A stretch of 26,848 bases of DNA from a virus: IMG/VR virus record IMGVR_UViG_3300032736_000302, positions 1-26,848 of that record, one strand, 5' to 3'. Positions 15,491 through 23,010 of the stretch are shown piece by piece. The notes below the pieces were generated by a model. It saw only the letters and a list, made by a program, of their open reading frames with translations, did no database searches and was not told where the DNA came from. Made by a program: the position numbers and the translations under genes. How positions within the stretch are numbered: position 1 is the stretch's first letter; each line of letters opens with the position of its first letter.

Positions 15491-16206
15491 AATAGATGCC
15501 TCACAGATGTTGGATATTCGCCGTCATAAAGCGCCAGAGGATGCCGGCGATCCGCGATGTTCTGGAAGTGTGGATGCTCTTTCCAGTCTTTCGGCCATTG
15601 GATTGTCGCGGCCTCGAAACTCTTCCTGGACCATTTTAAATGAACGAAGGCCGGCCGGTCTATCGTCGCCGTCGGATCCCCCGCATTCCTCAGGCTTTGC
15701 GTCATCGGGCCTTGCGCGTAGTGGGTCTGGCCGGCCAGGTAGACGCCATTGGTGGGGCACTTGGGGTGGCTGCCTATATGGGTCAAAGCATCGCCGACAA
15801 TATCGGTTCCCTCGAATTTGATCCTGTCGTGGCCAGCGGCCATCAGCTTCCGTATTTCAGCGCCGGCCCAGTCCATCATAACCATATCGCCGTCCAGCTT
15901 GACCAGATGCTTCCGCGTGGCCTTCGATTGGGTGAAGTTGTATAGCGCCGCGCTGGATCTCTTGTCCGTCGCCGGGATGTCGTCATGGCCCGGGCCCATC
16001 GGCCAGATATCATGCGGATAATCGAAGACCTTAACCTTCTCGCGGTGCACCATTTGGAAATTCAAGGCAATGTCCATGGTGGCATCCGTCGAAGCGTTGA
16101 CCACCACGATCAATTCATCACACCAGTCAACGAAGGATTCCAGGGCCAGGCGGCACCAAACTTCCTCGTTGCGGATCCGGACCAAGCCGGACAGGCCCTC
16201 ACGCAT
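15487..16206 (-). CDS. GT2-like glycosyltransferase
   Basis: The 239-aa protein begins with the GT2-like phrase LVRIRNEEVWCRLALESFVD. It continues with DELIVVVNASTDATMDIALN, the usual nucleotide-binding Asp region, and has the DXD-like motif DGD at residues 105-107 (HLVKLDGDMVMMDW). The C-terminal half is rich in His, Trp and Lys, and the acceptor cannot be read from it. It overlaps the pyruvyl-transferase-like gene by 8 bases and the methyltransferase-like gene by 4. A sugar transfer to glycan or protein is likely. Confidence 0.8.
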   Translation of the reverse strand: MREGLSGLVRIRNEEVWCRLALESFVDWCDELIVVVNASTDATMDIALNFQMVHREKVKVFDYPHDIWPMGPGHDDIPATDKRSSAALYNFTQSKATRKHLVKLDGDMVMMDWAGAEIRKLMAAGHDRIKFEGTDIVGDALTHIGSHPKCPTNGVYLAGQTHYAQGPMTQSLRNAGDPTATIDRPAFVHLKWSRKSFEAATIQWPKDWKEHPHFQNIADRRHPLALYDGEYPTSVRHLL

Positions 16207-16939
16207 TGATCAACTCCATAACCCGCTCATAAAACGACCAATTCTGGGCCCGGCAATCGGCAAGCGCATTGGGGTGTTGCTTCACCCAGCCCGCAACGCC
16301 CCGCCAATCGTTCGCGTTCGCGATCATGGCGGCCGGGAATTTCTGACGCCAGAACTTCGAACTATAGGGCTGGAATATAACCCGCTTGCCCAGCAATGTT
16401 GCCCAGTACATCCCGTGAAAAGAATTGGTGACTACCGTTTCGGCCGAACCAAGAAACATTATAGTGTCTTCGAATGATTCGGTGTTCTCCATCGTCGGCA
16501 GATCATTCGCTCCCAACGGATACCGGCTTTTGATCTGGGGAGATGCGTTCATAAACCGCACGGCCTCATGCTTCACATAATATTTCAAATTAAACAAAGG
16601 CGACATGCAGGACGCGCAGGGCACATATTTTCCCGTTACTTCCCGGTCGAACGTCCATTCCCTGGTACCGATCATATCGAAACCCTCGGGATCCGGTGAC
16701 GGCTCCGTCTCGCCGTGGTTTGTCGATCCGGTCCCCCACAGGATAGCCTTGGCTCCCTTCGGCGCCCGGCCCTCGGCCCAGGACGTCAACGTCCCGCCGC
16801 CAAATATAACCGCATCGCAGGGCGGTATGGCTTCCTCGTAGTTTCCAACATGATGTTCCGGCCAGTCAAAATAGGCCGCCGGCGAACTGGCTAAATCACC
16901 GATGTTTCCGGTGTTGCGTATATTTCTGAATTGGATCAT
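16199..16939 (-). CDS. Polysaccharide pyruvyl transferase-like protein
   Basis: The 246-aa sequence shows the features of the polysaccharide pyruvyl transferase family: GNIGD at 11-15, FGGGTL at 46-51, GTRE at 91-94, a Cys pair (CASC) near 108-111, and TNSFHGMYWATLLGKR at 171-186. In well-studied members (CsaB, ExoV and relatives) the enzyme adds a pyruvate ketal from PEP to a sugar, changing its charge; some relatives act on other glycans. It is shorter than most bacterial members. The ATG follows GGAG by 6 bases. Its neighbours are sugar transferases, supporting a role in glycan tailoring. Confidence 0.82.
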   Translation of the reverse strand: MIQFRNIRNTGNIGDLASSPAAYFDWPEHHVGNYEEAIPPCDAVIFGGGTLTSWAEGRAPKGAKAILWGTGSTNHGETEPSPDPEGFDMIGTREWTFDREVTGKYVPCASCMSPLFNLKYYVKHEAVRFMNASPQIKSRYPLGANDLPTMENTESFEDTIMFLGSAETVVTNSFHGMYWATLLGKRVIFQPYSSKFWRQKFPAAMIANANDWRGVAGWVKQHPNALADCRAQNWSFYERVMELINA

Positions 16940-16988
16940 TTGTCGCTCCGTAGGGCAGGGGTTGAATTTACGTCCAGGTGGACGCGGT

Positions 16989-17611
16989 TCAAATATTGCT
17001 TGTCATTAACTCCGCCAATGTAGCGGCCACATATCTCTGTTTTTCGAAGCTGTAATCGGCGAGAAGGTCGACCGCGGAATGAATGTTTTTTTCTCGGTAT
17101 CGATGCGCGCGATGCCCTGATTGAGATCGTTGATCTTGGATGCGAGAATATTTTCGAGAATATTTGGCTTACCTTCGACGACGGTAAATCGCCCCAGAAG
17201 CTTTGCCAGTACGTCCCGCGTCCCCTCCAATAAGGGAACTTGGGAATCACAATGCTGCAGGCGACCGGACAAGGCCTGGCACATAATCAAAATCATGTCC
17301 TGGCGGATCGGTTCGGCGCACTTGTCGAGAACTTGTCCCATCGCGTTGTCAAAAGCCCAGTCGACCATCGCCAATATCTTGGCGTCGGTATTGTCCGGAT
17401 CGGTGGTGCCGGCGTTACCGGTCTGGTCATACTGGGCGCGGCGTTCCGGATCCATCAAAACCTTATAGGCAAAGTGGATGCGCTCAAATTTATCGGCATC
17501 GCCGTCGTGGTCGGGATGGTGTTCTTGGGCCAGTCGATAGAAAGCTTTTTTGATGGTGGCGGCATCTGCCGAGATATCGACGTCTAGGACATCATAGAGA
17601 TTAGGGATCAC
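16989..17611 (-). CDS. J-domain cochaperone (DnaJ-like) with a frameshift near the 3' end
   Basis: The preferred start is GTG at 17611, 6 bases after GAGG, rather than GTG at 17623. The J domain fills residues 5-65, with the diagnostic HPD at 32-34 (EHHPDHDGDADKFERIHFAY). This should stimulate the host DnaK ATPase. The rest is a helical region with CAEPIRQDMILIMCQ and VEGKPNILENILASKIND. After a run of seven A residues at 17092-17086, the zero frame turns to low-complexity residues and stops at 17006. The -1 frame instead gives NIHSAVDLLADYSFEKQRYV, then AATLAELMTSNI, ending at 16989. That frame looks like the genuine C-terminus. The annotated span assumes one extra base; the product would be about 207 aa. 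Confidence 0.82.
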
Positions 17612-17674
17612 CGAAAACCTCACTCAAATTCATGGTAGGGAAGCAATCAATAGCACTTTGTGGTATGCTTCTCT

Positions 17675-18520
17675 ATGCCAAAAAAATTAAATCTCGTTGG
17701 TCTTCGTGTTGGACGCATAACTGTTGTCGAGCGTATAGGAAGCGTGCGCCACAATGGGCGGTCAAATGTTACTTGGCAGTGCATCTGTGATTGTGGCATG
17801 GCAGTTATCCTTACCAGCAATACGCTAAGACATGGCGGCACGCGGAGTTGTGGATGCCTTAAGCGCGAAAACGCTGCACATTTAGCAAAAATGCACCCGC
17901 TACAGTCCACGGCCCGTGATTTGACGGGGCAAAAATTCGGACTTTTAACGGCGCAATCGCCCACAAAGGAACGGCGTCGAAAAAGTGTTGTCTGGGACTG
18001 CCTGTGCTCCTGCGGCAACCGTCATTTGGTCGCCGCCACCGGCCTGTTGACGGGTGATACCAAAAGCTGCGGCTGCACCAAAGGCGTGGCATCAATTACT
18101 CACGGAGCGACACGGCATGGCGAATGGACGCGCGAATACACAGTTTGGGCGGCAATGTTGCAGCGGTGTTCTAACCCAAATAACACCGCCTTCGATCGAT
18201 ACGGCGGGCGTGGAATAACCGTCTGTGATCGATGGAAGTCTTTTGAGAATTTCTTTTCAGACATGGGGCCACGGCCGGCGAATATGAGCATTGATCGAAT
18301 CGACAACAACAAGGGGTATGAGCCCAACAACTGTCGATGGGCTACCGAAACTGAGCAACAGCGCAATAAAACAAGCAGTAGACTGCTGACGTGGGATGGC
18401 CAGACGCTCTGTGTCTCCGAATGGGCAGAATTATTAGGTGTCCCCAGCCGACGAATAATCAGTCGGCTGGCCCGAGGCTGGGATGTGGAACGCGCCCTAA
18501 CATTTCCGTTACAGAATTGA
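17675..18520 (+). CDS. HNH/homing-endonuclease-like protein with two zinc-ribbon units
   Basis: This is the only plus-strand gene recognised. The start is the ATG at 17675 (281 aa), preferred because family members begin near LVGLRVGRITVVER; a GTG at 17660 is also open and neither has a strong ribosome site. It has two zinc-ribbon units, each a CxCxCG and a later SCGC (WQCICDCG...SCGC and WDCLCSCG...SCGC). A nuclease-like domain follows: YGGRGITVCDRW, SIDRIDNNKGYEPNNCRWAT, ETEQQRNK. The C-terminal block SEWAELLGVPSRRIISRLAR with GWDVERAL resembles a DNA-binding repeat. Such genes occur as free-standing elements in phages. Its 3' end overlaps the convergent DUF115-like gene by 12 bases. Confidence 0.8.
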   Translation: MPKKLNLVGLRVGRITVVERIGSVRHNGRSNVTWQCICDCGMAVILTSNTLRHGGTRSCGCLKRENAAHLAKMHPLQSTARDLTGQKFGLLTAQSPTKERRRKSVVWDCLCSCGNRHLVAATGLLTGDTKSCGCTKGVASITHGATRHGEWTREYTVWAAMLQRCSNPNNTAFDRYGGRGITVCDRWKSFENFFSDMGPRPANMSIDRIDNNKGYEPNNCRWATETEQQRNKTSSRLLTWDGQTLCVSEWAELLGVPSRRIISRLARGWDVERALTFPLQN

Positions 18521-19165
18521 GGGCAATGGCGCCCAAGGAAAGCATTTCAGCACAGAGTTTGGCGTCGCGTTAAAAATTTCAACTCCCCGTTCCGCCAACG
18601 GTTCAATCAATGTTGGAAAATATGGCAGCATCGTTCCGGAGTAATCCGACCGAATTCTGTCAGGGTGATCGCCAAACCAATGGGCGCGTCCAGGCTCGTC
18701 TTCGTGGGTGATGTCGTGCATATCAAACCCAACCAGGACCACGCGCCTGGCGCCCGCCTTCACGGCAATCTGGATGGCCTGATAGCCGCCGTTTCCGCCA
18801 CCGGCGACGGTATCCGGTTCCTCTGGAAAACCGCCGCTATACCCGGATTGCTTATCCAGCTGGACCCGAAGAAACTTTGCCCAGGCTTCCGGTACCGTCT
18901 CCGTGCACGTCGTTCGAATGCCGGGAAATTTCGTTACCGTCTCGCGATGCCACATCCACCATTTAATATCGCAGCCGTGCAGCCAGTCGGCCCACCACGC
19001 TCCATAAATCGCATCGTTGACCGCAATCACTCGGCATTTATTTTCCAGCGTCGCCCGGGCAATTAACCGGTTTTGCGCCAGATCAAAAGACGGACCTCCG
19101 CCAATGATTACGGCCGTGGGCCCATCCGGCCACAAGAGCGGGACGGGCCAGGAATCGCGACTCAT
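18509..19165 (-). CDS. MptE/DUF115-like protein (possible glycosyltransferase-type)
   Basis: The 218-aa protein begins with a glycine-rich nucleotide loop (AVIIGGGPSFDLA, residues 19-31), then RVIAVNDAIYGAWWADWLHG. Later it has GGNGGYQAIQIAVKAGARRV and VLVGFDMHD. These match the phage branch of the DUF115/MptE-like family. Bacterial relatives include Maf proteins that attach nonulosonic acids to flagellin and enzymes of pterin synthesis; the substrate of the phage branch is not established. The start overlaps the stop of the upstream gene (ATGA). Its 3' end overlaps the plus-strand endonuclease-like gene. Confidence 0.72.
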   Translation of the reverse strand: MSRDSWPVPLLWPDGPTAVIIGGGPSFDLAQNRLIARATLENKCRVIAVNDAIYGAWWADWLHGCDIKWWMWHRETVTKFPGIRTTCTETVPEAWAKFLRVQLDKQSGYSGGFPEEPDTVAGGGNGGYQAIQIAVKAGARRVVLVGFDMHDITHEDEPGRAHWFGDHPDRIRSDYSGTMLPYFPTLIEPLAERGVEIFNATPNSVLKCFPWAPLPSIL

Positions 19166-19482
19166 TCAGTTTCCAGATGCTTTCGAATAGCCTCGTCGGC
19201 CTCGGCAACGTGATCGTATTCCACGCCGGTAATGTTGGTGGCGAGTTCTTTGCGGCGGGTATAGTGAAAGTCTTCCCAGTCTTCCGGCACCACTACCGCG
19301 GCCGTGCCATCTTCCGACGCTTCGGCCTCTTCCGGCTCGGCAGGGTCCAGAACCATACCGCGAATTTTAGGCTCTTCGCCCACGCGGCACATGGTTCCTT
19401 GCTCCACACACCGCTGGAAAACGTCAAACGGAACTTCCAGAATTTTGCCTGCATCGTTGCCGATTAACTGTCTCGCTCTCAT
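19162..19482 (-). CDS. Small phage protein after the terminator, unknown
   Basis: The ATG at 19482 with GGAGG 5 bases upstream is preferred over the TTG at 19494, giving 106 aa. The N-terminal half (RARQLIGNDAGKILEVPFDV) resembles small head-region phage proteins. The middle is acidic (PAEPEEAEASEDG), and the end is helical (EDWEDFHYTRRKELATNITG). No family is assigned. It is the first gene after the strong terminator and is coupled by ATGA overlap to the DUF115-like gene. Expression probably needs read-through or an unseen promoter. Confidence 0.6.
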   Translation of the reverse strand: MRARQLIGNDAGKILEVPFDVFQRCVEQGTMCRVGEEPKIRGMVLDPAEPEEAEASEDGTAAVVVPEDWEDFHYTRRKELATNITGVEYDHVAEADEAIRKHLETE

Positions 19483-19492
19483 GGTAACCTCC

Positions 19493-19525
19493 AAAAAAAA
19501 GGGGCGGCCCGCTCGGAGCCGCCCC
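19493..19525 (-). terminator. Intrinsic (Rho-independent) terminator after the structural gene
   Basis: On the minus strand GGGGCGGC (19525-19518) and GCCGCCCC (19508-19501) form an 8-bp perfect stem around a 9-base loop, followed by eight T residues (19500-19493). This is a textbook intrinsic terminator. It lies 20 bases after the 157-aa structural gene. The ribosome site of the next gene starts immediately after the T-run. Confidence 0.93.
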
Positions 19526-19545
19526 AGTTCAAGACGAAAGATCGT

Positions 19546-20019
19546 CTATGCGATCGCGGTCGGGCTCAGAGTGCCAGCGTACCGAGAACCGCTCAAAATG
19601 ACAACAGCACTTGCGATGACGCTGTTTGCCGACGCATTCGTCAGGTTCAATTGAACGAAATGCGACAGATCCGACAATTCGGCGGCATCCAACTCGATCA
19701 CATACATGATCGTGTCGTTGGCCGACGGCGTAACGCCGGTGGCCGCCACCTCTGTTCGGGCGCCCAGAGTATCGCCGGCCGCCGTCTCTTCCTTATAGAC
19801 GGCGAAAGCAATAGCCGTGGCCCCAGCGGCCGCAAGCGACGTGCATTCTTTCAACGTGATTTTCGTGAAGGCTGCCGCCGAGACGCCGACCTGCACAATG
19901 ATGGTAGCGTGCGCGTAGTTCTCCATCGAGAAAACGTCGCCATCCACGCCGCCGGTGATATCAATCGGGGGAATGCAATTAACCACATGCCCTTGTTCCG
20001 CTACGTTAAACCCGTTCAT
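19546..20019 (-). CDS. Head-associated structural protein, putative capsid decoration
   Basis: The 157-aa protein lies directly after the major capsid gene, where decoration proteins are common. Its sequence includes VVNCIPPIDITGGVDGDVFS, MENYAHATIIVQVGVSAAAF, AVYKEETAAGDTLGARTEVA and TIMYVIELDAAELSDLSHFV. This is a recognisable, beta-rich phage family that is widespread but usually unnamed. Two GC hairpins flank the gene, and the second is a strong terminator, as expected for an abundantly made virion protein. The role is inferred; it could also be a tail or internal head protein. Confidence 0.72.
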   Translation of the reverse strand: MNGFNVAEQGHVVNCIPPIDITGGVDGDVFSMENYAHATIIVQVGVSAAAFTKITLKECTSLAAAGATAIAFAVYKEETAAGDTLGARTEVAATGVTPSANDTIMYVIELDAAELSDLSHFVQLNLTNASANSVIASAVVILSGSRYAGTLSPTAIA

Positions 20020-20046
20020 GGGCTTTCTCCTTTACCAAGAAATATT

Positions 20047-20070
20047 GGGGCGACCCGATCGAGCCGCCCC
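20047..20070 (-). terminator. GC hairpin between capsid and structural genes, weak terminator or mRNA-stabilising
   Basis: On the minus strand GGGGCGGC (20070-20063) pairs with GTCGCCCC (20054-20047), with one G-U pair, around an 8-base loop. It closely resembles the terminator at 19493-19525 but lacks the long T-run (AATATTTCTT follows). It may slow polymerase, protect the capsid mRNA 3' end or adjust the ratio of capsid and structural protein. Confidence 0.6.
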
Positions 20071-20080
20071 ATAACGATGA

Positions 20081-21412
20081 CTACGCCCGCGTATCCAGCG
20101 TCAAAAACGGCGATTGCGTATTTGACCCCTTGAACGGGGTAACCGGCACATTCCAGGCCGGTTGCCCATCAAGACGATAGATCCAACGGAAGGTCATTTC
20201 GTCGTTGAGGAAGCGGACGTGCATGGAAGCAGCCTGCGCGATGCCGCCCTTGTCGATCATCAGATATTGGCTCAGATCGCAAAGGAAGATGTCGCCCTTC
20301 GTGCCCAGCGTGGAGCAATACTCGACCGGAAAGACCGGACGGCCAAGCAAGGTGCCATACGGAGCATTTTGGGCCGAAGTGCCCTGGCCCGGAGGTGCGT
20401 ACAAGAGCGTCACCGCCGTGCCCGAACCCAGGGTCAACTGCCACAACTGCGGCAAGATATCCTGGTTAATCAGCCAGATCGCATTCCGCGCCGAACGACG
20501 CGGCAGCCGAGCCAACATATTCAGGACGTTGGCCGTGACAACCGTTGACCCCGCCTGCCCGGATTCCTTGGCGATGCTAACCAGGGCGCCGCTGTTGATA
20601 ATGCCCAACGGCTGACCAGCACCCGTGCCATTGACGATGGCGTTTTCGGCTTTGAAAGCGATCTCTTCCGTGAACGCCTGGGTCATAACGCTTGCCAACG
20701 CGGTGCTATCGGCCAGCAATTCTTCCGTGACATAGCCAAGGCCGAACAGCTTTTTCAGCGACATTTCGATTTCACGGAATTTTGGCTTCGTGCCCGTTGC
20801 CGCATCCGCTTCATTCGCCCAATAGGCCTGGACACCGCCCCAACGAGAGCCATCCACGCGGCTGGATTCGTCGATAGCCGGCAACTTGATGCCATTGGAA
20901 TTAGCCGAAATCGGAATGCGCCGAGTCCGGCTCATAATGTCGCCGGCGTCATGCACCAACTCCAGCAATGCCGTTGAATGATCCGCCTGGACCAAAAAAC
21001 CGCCATCGCTCGGCACAGCTTCACCCGCACCGGTCGGCGCCGCATAGATCAGGCGATTGTCGCGAGAGCCGTTGGGGTTCATTGCGGTGTACGATACCGC
21101 TTGCAGGAACTCGCCGAGATCCGGGAATTTATCGGGATCCTTTTTGACCTGGGCCGGAAGCTTATCCGCCGCCTCGGCCGGCGTGTCGGCGTTGATGTCG
21201 GCGGAAGCTTCCATCGAGCGGCGCTCTTCCATCAAGCGTTCCTCGCGCTTGATTTCGACATTAACCTTGTCCAGTTCACCGTCGTCGTCGGTCAAGGCAG
21301 ACAGCCGAGTTGTTTCTTCCGGCGAGATGGTGCCGTCGTCATACTTGGCCGTCAAGGCGCTGGCTTCCGTCAGAAGCCCGGCCTTTTTATCGCGTAGCAT
21401 TTTGATTCGCAT
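20081..21412 (-). CDS. Major capsid protein, HK97 fold
   Basis: The 443-aa protein starts with ATG 7 bases after AGGAG. Residues of about 1-80 form a charged helical delta-type scaffold region that is probably cut off by the S49 protease during maturation. The body has standard HK97-fold features: APTGAGEAVPSDGGFLVQAD, LKKLFGLGYVTEELLADSTA, AENAIVNGTGAGQPLGIINS and SQYLMIDKGGIAQAASMHVR. No separate scaffold gene is seen, consistent with the delta domain doing that job. The upstream 131-bp spacer holds a hairpin and a promoter-like sequence. Confidence 0.95.
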   Translation of the reverse strand: MRIKMLRDKKAGLLTEASALTAKYDDGTISPEETTRLSALTDDDGELDKVNVEIKREERLMEERRSMEASADINADTPAEAADKLPAQVKKDPDKFPDLGEFLQAVSYTAMNPNGSRDNRLIYAAPTGAGEAVPSDGGFLVQADHSTALLELVHDAGDIMSRTRRIPISANSNGIKLPAIDESSRVDGSRWGGVQAYWANEADAATGTKPKFREIEMSLKKLFGLGYVTEELLADSTALASVMTQAFTEEIAFKAENAIVNGTGAGQPLGIINSGALVSIAKESGQAGSTVVTANVLNMLARLPRRSARNAIWLINQDILPQLWQLTLGSGTAVTLLYAPPGQGTSAQNAPYGTLLGRPVFPVEYCSTLGTKGDIFLCDLSQYLMIDKGGIAQAASMHVRFLNDEMTFRWIYRLDGQPAWNVPVTPFKGSNTQSPFLTLDTRA

Positions 21413-21482
21413 AGCAAATCTCCTAAAAAATCATCCGGCTTTCGCCAAAATTTGCACCGGTATTTCCGGCACGTTGCGCGAT

Positions 21483-21511
21483 CTGTTAGACCGCTATCGT
21501 CCAGGGGTCAA
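21483..21511 (-). promoter_or_regulatory. Possible sigma70-type promoter before the capsid gene
   Basis: On the minus strand, TTGACC (21511-21506) and TAACAG (21488-21483) are separated by 17 bases. The -35 matches 5 of 6 consensus bases; the -10 matches only 3 of 6. It lies about 70 bases before the capsid ATG. The evidence is weak and no transcript data exist here. Confidence 0.25.
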
Positions 21512-21533
21512 GGGCTCGACGGAGCCTTTACCC
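21505..21533 (-). other. Imperfect stem-loop in the protease-capsid spacer
   Basis: On the minus strand GGGTAAAGGCTC and GAGCCCTTGACCC can pair around a CGTC loop, with one mismatch and one bulge. No T-run follows, so it is not an obvious terminator. It could mark an RNA processing point or shield the capsid mRNA 5' end. Confidence 0.5.
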
Positions 21534-21543
21534 TGCAAAATTA

Positions 21544-23007
21544 TTATCCATGCCGAAGCATGGCCAGGCGCCGGGCGCGTTTGTCGATGGCTTTTTTATG
21601 CTCTTCGTCATCAACCGATTCGCCGGCGTCCAATACTACGAGAGTTTCGTCAGGATCCACAACAGCGGCGATCGGATCCGCTTCATCCGCATTCTCTTCG
21701 GGCCGGGCCTGCCATGTGGATTCAACGAGCGAGCAGTCAAGATGTAAAGCTGTCTCGGCCTCTATTCGATAAACGGCATCGCCGTTAGCACACGCGATAA
21801 TCACTTTCCCGTCTGTCATCGAGAAATGCGGATCTCGATCGGCAAACATACTCTCGACAGCAAATCGCGCCTTGTGCGGCCAATTGTTCTCGGCATAAAT
21901 CTTTTCGCCGCCATCGTTTGCGAAGACGCTAAATAGCATCATCGGCAGGCCAGAAAATTCGGACGGTTCCTCTTCGCCTTCATGCGTTTCGGTTGCCGCC
22001 AGGGCTTCCCCAAGGTCATTGGCATTAGACCCCACAATATAGGTATCCAAATTTTCAGCCACTCCGCCATGGGCGAGATCTTCGCTGCGCCGCTGGTCGT
22101 CAGACCCAGTGGCCGGCCTCACACCAAGGCGGGCCATTGCAACGTCCAGCGTGGCGATACGATCAATCATGCCGGCGGCAAAGGCCTCCCTTGCCAGAAA
22201 CGACCTGCCCTGGCCGAAGTCTGATTTTACCTTCGATACAGGGACGCCGCGGCCGCGCGCCACGTCCTTCAAAAAACCGTCATAGATTGTGTCAACCTGG
22301 CCCTGCAGGAACTCCTTCGCGGCATCGCCGAGTGGTTCATAGCCGTTGAATTCAACCTTGTGCGCTCCCGCGTAAACGAAAGTCGGCTTGATCCCGGCTT
22401 GTTCCAGGGCCCCGGAAAAATCCATGTGCATCGCAAAGACGCCGATCGATCCGACGTCCGCCGACGGCACGGCAATGATTTCCTCGGCCTGCGATGCGAC
22501 ATGATAGGCCGCGCTGGCCGCCAAGGGATTAACCAGGGCAATAACTTTCTTCGTGGCCCGGGCAGCATAAACGGCATCGGCGGCTTCTTTCGTTCCCGTT
22601 GTCTGTCCGCCAGGGCTGTTGATGTCGAGAACAATCGTGCCGATTTCCGGATCGTTGGCCAGCGCCTTGATGGTCTGCGCCAGGAGCAGGGACGAATAGG
22701 CATATGGTTGCCATTCGAAATCGTACAGAGCAATGCCGTGAACCGAAACGATGGCCGTGGCCTTACCGCCCTTTCCAGGGATAAGCGTCGGCGCCGAACG
22801 GCGAGCCGCGACGATCGCCCGGGCTTCGTTATCCAGGGCCCCATCATCGTAAGCCTCGAAGATCTCAGCATCGCGAGCGCCTTGGTGCCGGATGACGCGC
22901 TCCAAGGTCGGGAACAAACTGGCGCCCCAGCCATCGTGCACCTGATAGGCAAGCGGCCGACCCGCGCATGAGCGAAGGGCTCTCCGGTATTGGCTCAATC
23001 GTCCCAT
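21544..23007 (-). CDS. S49 family prohead protease with extended C-terminal domain
   Basis: The 487-aa protein has an S49 (SppA/SohB-like) domain at about 84-300. Visible are DINSPGGQ (128-135), the serine nucleophile block PLAASAAYHVASQA with Ser165, DVGSIGV (184-190), and GAHKVEFNGYEPLG with Lys217. The Ser-Lys spacing of 52 residues equals that of Bacillus SppA. It should mature the capsid protein. The C-terminal part (about 300-487) is unusual: an acidic linker, an alpha/beta-like region (MMLFSVFANDGGEKIYAENN, then HFSMTDGKVIIACANGDAVY), another acidic region and a basic end. It may act as an internal scaffold. The gene ends with two stops in a row. Confidence 0.9.
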   Translation of the reverse strand: MGRLSQYRRALRSCAGRPLAYQVHDGWGASLFPTLERVIRHQGARDAEIFEAYDDGALDNEARAIVAARRSAPTLIPGKGGKATAIVSVHGIALYDFEWQPYAYSSLLLAQTIKALANDPEIGTIVLDINSPGGQTTGTKEAADAVYAARATKKVIALVNPLAASAAYHVASQAEEIIAVPSADVGSIGVFAMHMDFSGALEQAGIKPTFVYAGAHKVEFNGYEPLGDAAKEFLQGQVDTIYDGFLKDVARGRGVPVSKVKSDFGQGRSFLAREAFAAGMIDRIATLDVAMARLGVRPATGSDDQRRSEDLAHGGVAENLDTYIVGSNANDLGEALAATETHEGEEEPSEFSGLPMMLFSVFANDGGEKIYAENNWPHKARFAVESMFADRDPHFSMTDGKVIIACANGDAVYRIEAETALHLDCSLVESTWQARPEENADEADPIAAVVDPDETLVVLDAGESVDDEEHKKAIDKRARRLAMLRHG

Positions 23008-23010
23008 GAC

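Noticed and set aside
16936-17250. A separate minus-strand gene beside the J-domain gene
   Set aside because: It is the third frame of the J-domain gene. The sequence is Ser/Arg-rich without protein-like patterning.
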